From Microglena sp. YARC (lineage: Eukaryota > Chlorophyta > Chlorophyceae > Chlamydomonadales > Chlamydomonadaceae), in NCBI GenBank assembly GCA_022414725.1, contig CM039463.1:74188009-74252008 (forward strand): 64,000 nucleotides of DNA. Reading direction: 5' to 3'. Shown here one piece after another: positions 61,901 to 64,000 of the stretch. The notes beneath the pieces are model-generated. The model was not told the origin of the DNA, did no database searches, and was given only the letters and a program-made list of their open reading frames with translations. Each line of letters opens with the position of its first letter. The first letter of the stretch is position 1. Both the position numbers and the translations under genes were made by a program.

Positions 61901-64000
61901 TGGCCCAAACCAAAACCAAAGGCGGTAGCCAATCCGAGGCATAACCTAACACAAACATGTGCCCCATAGCCCCTGGCTAAACCAAACCAAAACCAAGCCG
62001 GTGCCAATCCAGGCAAATCCTAACACAAACCATGTGCCCCATAGCCCCATGAGCTAACCAAACCAAACCAAGCCGGTGCCAATCCGAGGCAAACCTAACA
62101 CGAGAACCATGTGCCCATAGCGCCCTGTAACCAAAACCAAAGCCTGTTGCCAATCCGAGGCAAAACTTAACATCAAAACAATGGGCCCATAGCCCTGGCA
62201 AACCAAAAGCCAAGCCGGTGCCAATACGATCCGAGGCAAACCTACACACAAAACCATGTGCCCATAGCCCCTGGCTACCGAAACCAACCGAAAGCCGTAC
62301 AAATCCGAGGCGAAACCGGTAACATCAAATTACATGTCCAATAGCAGGCAATCCAAACCAAAACCAAGCCGGGATGCCAATCGAGGCAAAACCTAACACA
62401 AATCATGTGCCCCATAGCCCCTGCTAACCAACCAACCAAGCCGTGCCAATCACTGAGGCAAACCTAACACAAACCATGTGCCCCATAGCCCCTGTGCTAA
62501 CCCCAAAACCAAGCGGCGTGCCAAATCCGAGGCAAACCTAACACAAACCATGTGCCCCATAGCCCTGGCGGCTAACCAAACCAAAACCAAGCCGTTGCCA
62601 ATCCGAGCTAAGACCTAACACAAACCATGTGGCCCAATCTTAGCCCCTGGCTAACCAAGACCAAACCAAGCCATGGGTGCCAATCCGATCGAGGGCAAAC
62701 CTAAACACAGAAACCATATGTGCCCAATAGCCCCTGGCTAACAAACAAATCCAAACCAAAAATGGTGCCGTATCCGGCGAACCATAACCAAACCATGTGC
62801 CCCATAGCCCTGGCTAAACCAAACCAAGCCGAGGCAATCCGGAGCAACCTAAACACAAACCATGTCCCCAGCCCCTGGAACTAAACAAACCCAAGCCGCG
62901 CAATCCCGACGGCATAACCATAACACACAACCATGTGGCCTCCCATAGCAAACCAAGCCGTAACGTTGCCCGTGCCAATGCCATGCAAACCTAACACAAA
63001 ACCATGTGCCCATAAGCCCCTGGCTAACCAAAGGTAACATTTGCCCGTATCCGAGCCTGGCCTAACACCTAGAACCAACCATGCCGGGTCATAATCCTGG
63101 CAACCAAAACCAAACCAAGGTGCAACAAAATATTGCAAAACCTAACACAAACCATGTCCCATAGCCCCTGGCCCAACCAAGCGTGCCCAATGCGCCGACA
63201 ACCCACACAGCTGCCAAGTACTGGGCTAACCAAACCAAACCACAAGCCGGTGCCAAAAATGTGTCCGCCATAGCCCGCTGGCTAACCAACCGAAACCCAC
63301 AGCCAGGTGGCCATCGAGGCAAACCTGAACACAAACCATGTGCCCTGTCATATCACACGCTGGCTAACACAAACAATGGCGGCCAATCTCCCAAACCTAA
63401 GCACAGAACCACATTCGTGCCTCGCCATGATGCCCACTGGGCTAACCAAACAGCCGGTGCTAATGCCGAGGCCAACAACCCTAACACAAACGCAATAGTG
63501 CCCCATTAGCCCCCGTGAGCTAACCAATACCAAGCCCGGTGCCTAAAATGACCGAGAGCTAACGGCAGACACAAATCTCTTGGATAGTGCCCAGTAAGCC
63601 CTTGGCTAACCAAACCAGCCCGTTGCCAATTCCCGAGGCAAACCTAACACATAACCATAGTGGCCATCCTATTACAGTGCAACTTATGCCTGGCAACTAA
63701 CCCCAAAGGCGGGTGCCATAAGTAAAGATGCACAGCACCTTACACAAAGCCCGCTAGTGATGCTCGCCATAGCACCCTGGCTACCAAACCAAACCAAGGC
63801 CCGGAACCATACCGCGAGGAACCAGAAACTCGTAACACGTGAAAACCCATGTGGCAAAACCGTCGGCTAACGCCAAACCAAACGCAAGCCGGCTGCACCA
63901 TAATGCACCGAGATAGGCGCCAACCTAACACAAACATTTCCGGTGCGCATAACCATAGCCCTTTGGCTAACCAATCCACCAAGACACCAAGTGCCAATAT
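35309..64000 (+). CDS. RNA-binding protein with API5-like N-terminus and three SPEN/FPA-style RRMs (3' end outside window)
   Basis: Exons 35309-35574 (with a 19-nt skip), 37044-37150, 38545-38696, 41243-41721, 42407-42591, 43303-43608, 44487-44745, 46971-47246 and 50482-50702 encode about 740 residues, with matching phases at every junction. In order: a basic N-terminus (SKRKRTEKDAP); an API5/symplekin-like helical segment (LLEAAKGNCGARRLAARLVP, RFLHRFP); a helical region with acidic/basic linkers; RRM1 (LFIGGL ... GEAYVVFSS ... GPGRPLFIEF); a divergent RRM2 (FVWVAGTHSPELVVRAIQEA); a Gln/Pro-rich linker; RRM3 (TLWVGNLNESVREEELLAYF ... CVFIDFQHPKAAAEA). RNP motifs resemble FPA and SPEN proteins, nuclear RNA-processing factors. 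The combination with an API5-like segment is my inference. No stop is seen, so the gene continues past 64000. Confidence 0.85.
36000..37043 (+). repeat. Intron A: CA-rich arrays and two exon-B acceptor echoes
   Basis: C/A-rich sequence (CAGCACCACCACACACACAC), with copies of the exon B acceptor plus start (CCAGGAAACTGCGGAGCTCG) at about 36131 and 36868. The real one is at 37044. The SINE-like tail copy is at 35875-36005. AT-rich sequence lies at 36905-37020. Confidence 0.8.
37044..37150 (+). CDS. RRM-gene exon B: API5-like helix
   Basis: Acceptor CATACTGCAG, G|GA phase. Reads NCGARRLAARLVPRFLHRFP, QQVVPAADLLLSLHQ, donor CATCAG|GTGGGG, phase 0. The RLAA..L.P+F...FP pattern aligns with the first HEAT-like repeat of API5 in plants and animals. 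The preceding EAAKG from exon A extends the match across the junction. Confidence 0.8.
37151..38544 (+). repeat. Intron B: four exon-B donor echoes (~147-bp unit), TG tract, then C-rich tract
   Basis: Copies of GTGCCAGCTGCAGACCTACT, then GCTGTCACTACACCAGGTGG, lie near 37261, 37411, 37555 and 37827, each followed by TGTGTG. The G/T-rich part extends to about 38400, then C/A-rich (CCCACACCC) to the acceptor, with a C-run at 38518-38535. Confidence 0.88.
38545..38696 (+). CDS. RRM-gene exon C
   Basis: Acceptor CTCCTCCCAG. Reads DKYANKLDVDTIVNSTHTDA, LKGLADVLQAATKLADKAVP, TVLRIVDYVL, donor CTCAG|GTAGGG, phase 0 to 2. Helical, leucine/alanine-rich, probably a continuation of the HEAT-like segment. 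Confidence 0.85.
38697..39700 (+). repeat. Intron C, part 1: four exon-C donor echoes and a 10-bp minisatellite
   Basis: Copies of AAGCTAGCTGATAAAGCGGT to ACTACGTGCTCAGGTAGGGG near 38827, 38950, 39088 and 39611, each ending in an intact donor. Between the third and fourth, 39262-39575 has about 30 copies of AGGGCCATTT with few changes. Confidence 0.9.
39698..39870 (-). mobile_element. SINE-like hairpin element, copy C
   Basis: Reverse orientation: GGCGGAGCCCCCTCTTCAAG, GGGGCGGGAGCCCCC, then TTGTCCGACCGAAAAATTGC and GTCGCGTAACTAACTCGCTT. It is 5'-truncated relative to copies A and D. Confidence 0.5.
40200..41242 (+). repeat. Intron C, part 2: three exon-D acceptor echoes and AACCATTTAAAA minisatellite
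   Basis: Echoes of the exon D start (CAGCTCAACCCCCTTGATGA, then AGCGCCGCACTT) lie near 40214, 40441 and 41041. Between them are arrays of AACCATTTAAAACCGATTAA with ACACATTTGTTAACCATTAT, higher-order period about 85 bp. 39880-40200 is unique AT-rich sequence with no gene. Confidence 0.88.
41243..41721 (+). CDS. RRM-gene exon D
   Basis: Acceptor TTGTACATCAG. AG|G gives Arg, then QLNPLDDDEEHRAAQQRRTS, a charged linker DDSSKRSASRDMDSS, a helical VAIAQEVLKLGYRLFPRVVL, a Gly/Pro/Ala-rich low-complexity stretch, and AAEVLNELPDTKHWLRQVIF, SISK. Donor AAAG|GTGGGT, phase 1. It is the longest exon in the gene. The Gly/Pro middle (about 41560-41630) could include a retained repeat. Confidence 0.8.
41722..42406 (+). 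repeat. Intron D: exon-D donor echo, C-rich tract, exon-E acceptor echoes
   Basis: A copy of the exon D end plus donor at about 41802-41865 (GCTGAATGAGCTGCTGGACA; AGCATTAGCAAAGGTGAG). C-rich sequence follows. Exon E start copies are at 42044 (CCAGACAAGCGTGTG) and 42123 (ACAAGCGTGTGGTTGGTGCT). The second has lost its AG but continues 60 bp into the exon. Confidence 0.85.
42407..42591 (+). CDS. RRM-gene exon E (internal frame break)
   Basis: Acceptor CCCTGCCAG. G|AC gives Asp, then KRVVGAKDIHSYLDKLLKLV, TPTLVNKPAPAP. The end reads best as HHHSPQSRSESGGSGRDRSH, GPGTE in another frame and joins exon F in phase (AC|T). So one or two bases are missing or extra between about 42450 and 42530, probably a read error, since the surrounding copies are indel-rich. 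Donor GAAAC|GTGAGT. Confidence 0.6.
42592..43302 (+). repeat. Intron E: exon-E donor echoes, GTGAGTTG tract, exon-F acceptor echoes
   Basis: Three copies of the exon E end plus donor (GGTGCTGGGACAGAAACGTG) near 42660, 42745 and 42830. Then GTTGGTTGTGAGTTG and ATTTTAGAGTGATGTGTGAT repeats to 43155. Two exon-F acceptor copies (TCTAACAGTACCGCACACCC type) are near 43186 and 43240. Confidence 0.85.
43303..43608 (+). CDS. RRM-gene exon F: Pro-rich linker and first half of RRM1
   Basis: Acceptor GTTCTAACAG, AC|T phase. A Pro/Ser-rich linker (QAAPHSETDPSSQFIGRGGP) is followed by RRM1 from DACLFIGGLPPPLAETTLRE (RNP2 = LFIGGL) and CSKHGDVESVHMFQAG to GEAYVVFSSV (RNP1-like). Donor GTAAG|GTGCGA, phase 2. 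Confidence 0.8.
43609..44486 (+). repeat. Intron F: CA/C-rich with four exon-G acceptor echoes
   Basis: Copies of GCCATCTGCTACGAGAGCAT, then GGTCGCCACGACCC, near 43825, 43990, 44133 and 44355, some extending to CTTTGGACCTGGCCGCCCGC, in C/A-rich sequence (ACCCACCCACC). Confidence 0.88.
44487..44745 (+). CDS. RRM-gene exon G: end of RRM1 and start of RRM2
   Basis: Acceptor CCCACACAG. AG|G gives Arg, then DAAICYESMVATTPFGPGRP, LFIEFCSS finishes RRM1. A Pro/Ser/Ala linker leads to FVWVAGTHSPELVVRAIQEA, HLPSPQQILRVSGSAP of RRM2. The two halves are in different frames, so one base is wrong, most likely in the C-run near 44628. Donor CACCAG|GTGCGT, phase 1. Confidence 0.75.
44746..46970 (+). repeat. 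Intron G: four exon-G donor echoes in G/T DNA, then seven exon-H acceptor echoes in C/A DNA
   Basis: Donor-side copies (CACACACAGCCCGGAGTTGG to GCAGTGCACCAGGTG) near 44985, 45155, 45530 and 45755 sit in GTGGTGGGGG sequence with G-runs. Acceptor-side copies (CAGGTCTCCTTCTCGAGAAC to ATTGTGGATTGCCTCATACT) near 45971, 46145, 46207, 46350, 46475, 46597, 46721 and 46850 sit in C/A sequence; one may be a half copy. The switch between the two halves is at about 45900. Confidence 0.93.
46971..47246 (+). CDS. RRM-gene exon H: end of RRM2 and Gln/Pro linker
   Basis: Acceptor CCCTACCCCAG, G|GT. Reads LLLENQSSPHAIQHIVDCLI, ERLTPSLKPNRAPIQLP, then a Gly/Pro/Thr/Gln linker ending QQQMAMDAQMVA. Donor GTGGCAG|GTGGGT, phase 1. 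The helix PHAIQHIVDCLIERL would be the second helix of RRM2. A clear fourth strand is missing, so RRM2 is divergent. Confidence 0.82.
47247..50481 (+). repeat. Intron H: exon-H donor echoes in TG DNA, then exon-I acceptor echoes in CA DNA
   Basis: Short exon-H-end copies (GACGCTCAGATGGTGGCAGG) near 47425, 48108, 48795, 48925 and 49025, plus many TGGTGGCAGGTG fragments, in TG-rich DNA to about 49350. Then CA-rich DNA with exon I copies (CCAGGTGGCGCGGTCACGCT, then GTGGGTGGGCAACCTGAACG) near 49661, 49811 and 50076. Only 50482 continues. Confidence 0.92.
50482..50702 (+). CDS. RRM-gene exon I: complete RRM3
   Basis: Acceptor TCAATCCCCAG, G|GT. Reads GGAVTLWVGNLNESVREEEL, LAYFGHFGEVTSYRFIRSNH, CVFIDFQHPKAAAEARRASN, GMMIGPQAIRVEWK. 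A full RRM in one exon: RNP2 LWVGNL, RNP1-like CVFIDF. Donor TGGAAG|GTAGGT, phase 0. Confidence 0.93.
50703..52090 (+). repeat. Exon-I donor echoes (about seven)
   Basis: Copies of GAAGCTAGGAGGGCGTCCAA to CGGGTGGAGTGGAAGGTGGG near 50816, 50934, 51122, 51245, 51390, 51658 and 51970. Most keep the donor, and are joined by TTTGAGACATTTTAATGTT and CTGCCAAGCCAAGCC. A further decayed copy is at about 53170-53235. Similarity among copies is high, so some duplications are recent. Confidence 0.92.
52091..53450. other. Last intron, middle part: unique sequence, G-rich tract, poly-C
   Basis: Mostly unique. G/T-rich at 52535-52615, a run of 29 C at 52955-52983, and exon-I-like remnants at about 53145-53240. 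Short open frames have no recognisable motifs. No exon is supported. Confidence 0.4.
53451..55015. repeat. CAAACC-rich repeat, ~180-bp irregular units
   Basis: Units with TAATGGATGAAAAGGACAAC, CATTGCCCCACTGCCCCTGG and CTAACCAAACCAAGCC. The last part of each unit is the seed of the 73-bp satellite that follows. Interrupted by the element at 53938. Confidence 0.7.
53938..54146 (+). mobile_element. SINE-like hairpin element, copy D
   Basis: The fullest copy: ACGCGGGAAAATTGGCGGTA, TTGCAACGGAACGGAAAGTG, GGCTGACGAGTCGGGCTTCA, then GGGGCTCCGCCCCCTTGAAG, AGGGGGCTCCGC and a run of 12-13 A. The hairpin end plus A-tail suggests retroposition. Confidence 0.55.
55016..64000. repeat. ~73-bp satellite, about 120 copies, running off the window
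   Basis: Unit AAGCCGGTGCCAATCCGAGG, CAAACCTAACACAAACCATG, TGCCCCATAGCCCCTGGCTA, ACCAAACCAAACC. Units differ mainly by single-base insertions and deletions, more so towards the end, as expected from uncorrected long reads. It is C/A-rich on the plus strand, so it would be the acceptor-side part of the RRM gene's last intron. Minus-strand frames are translations of this unit. Confidence 0.92.

Noticed and set aside
55014..63997. Many minus-strand frames with GLVWLARGYGAHGLC-type repeats
   Set aside because: Translations of the 73-bp satellite. 73 is not a multiple of three, so frames shift each unit and depend on read indels.

Overview
This is a eukaryotic nuclear window, probably from a green alga. 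The evidence is canonical GT-AG introns of 1 to over 13 kb, exons rich in G/C at third codon positions, and an MRG protein whose C-terminal domain reads like the plant/algal form (GAEHLCRLFIKLPDLL). Much of the sequence is low complexity, and the two outer parts look like lightly corrected long reads, with single-base indels inside repeat units. There are 1000 N at 3482-4481.

Three protein genes can be assembled by hand, and their splice phases agree at almost every junction. (1) Minus strand, from about 18291 down past position 1: an unrecognised multi-pass membrane protein. (2) Plus strand, 19043-29930: a complete MRG15/Eaf3-family chromodomain-MRG protein, seven required exons and about 287 codons, the chromatin reader of NuA4-type acetyltransferase and related complexes. 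Genes 1 and 2 are head to head, about 750 bp apart. (3) Plus strand, 35309 to beyond the window end: an RNA-binding protein with an API5-like helical N-terminus followed by three RRM or RRM-like domains of SPEN/FPA style. Its last visible exon ends at 50702, and its last intron fills the rest of the window.

The most striking feature is the intron structure. Almost every exon is accompanied by tandem, degenerate copies of its own edge. Copies of the acceptor plus exon start lie upstream of the exon, and copies of the exon end plus donor lie downstream. I call these exon echoes. The donor-side part of most introns is G/T-rich and the acceptor-side part C/A-rich on the coding strand, so the transcript of one intron could fold on itself, (UG)n with (CA)n and poly-G with poly-C. 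Intron growth by repeated duplication of exon-intron boundaries, with splice-site pairing by RNA structure, is my best candidate for an undescribed system here.

Mobile DNA is present as small non-autonomous elements: hAT-type MITEs with 8-bp target duplications (one family sits inside an exon-echo array whose other copies show the empty site), a palindromic TA-flanked MITE pair, a tRNA-derived SINE-like element, and a SINE-like family ending in a GC hairpin. The left 11 kb contains one segment twice, on either side of the N gap, most likely because two overlapping contigs were not merged. The right 9 kb is a ~73-bp satellite.
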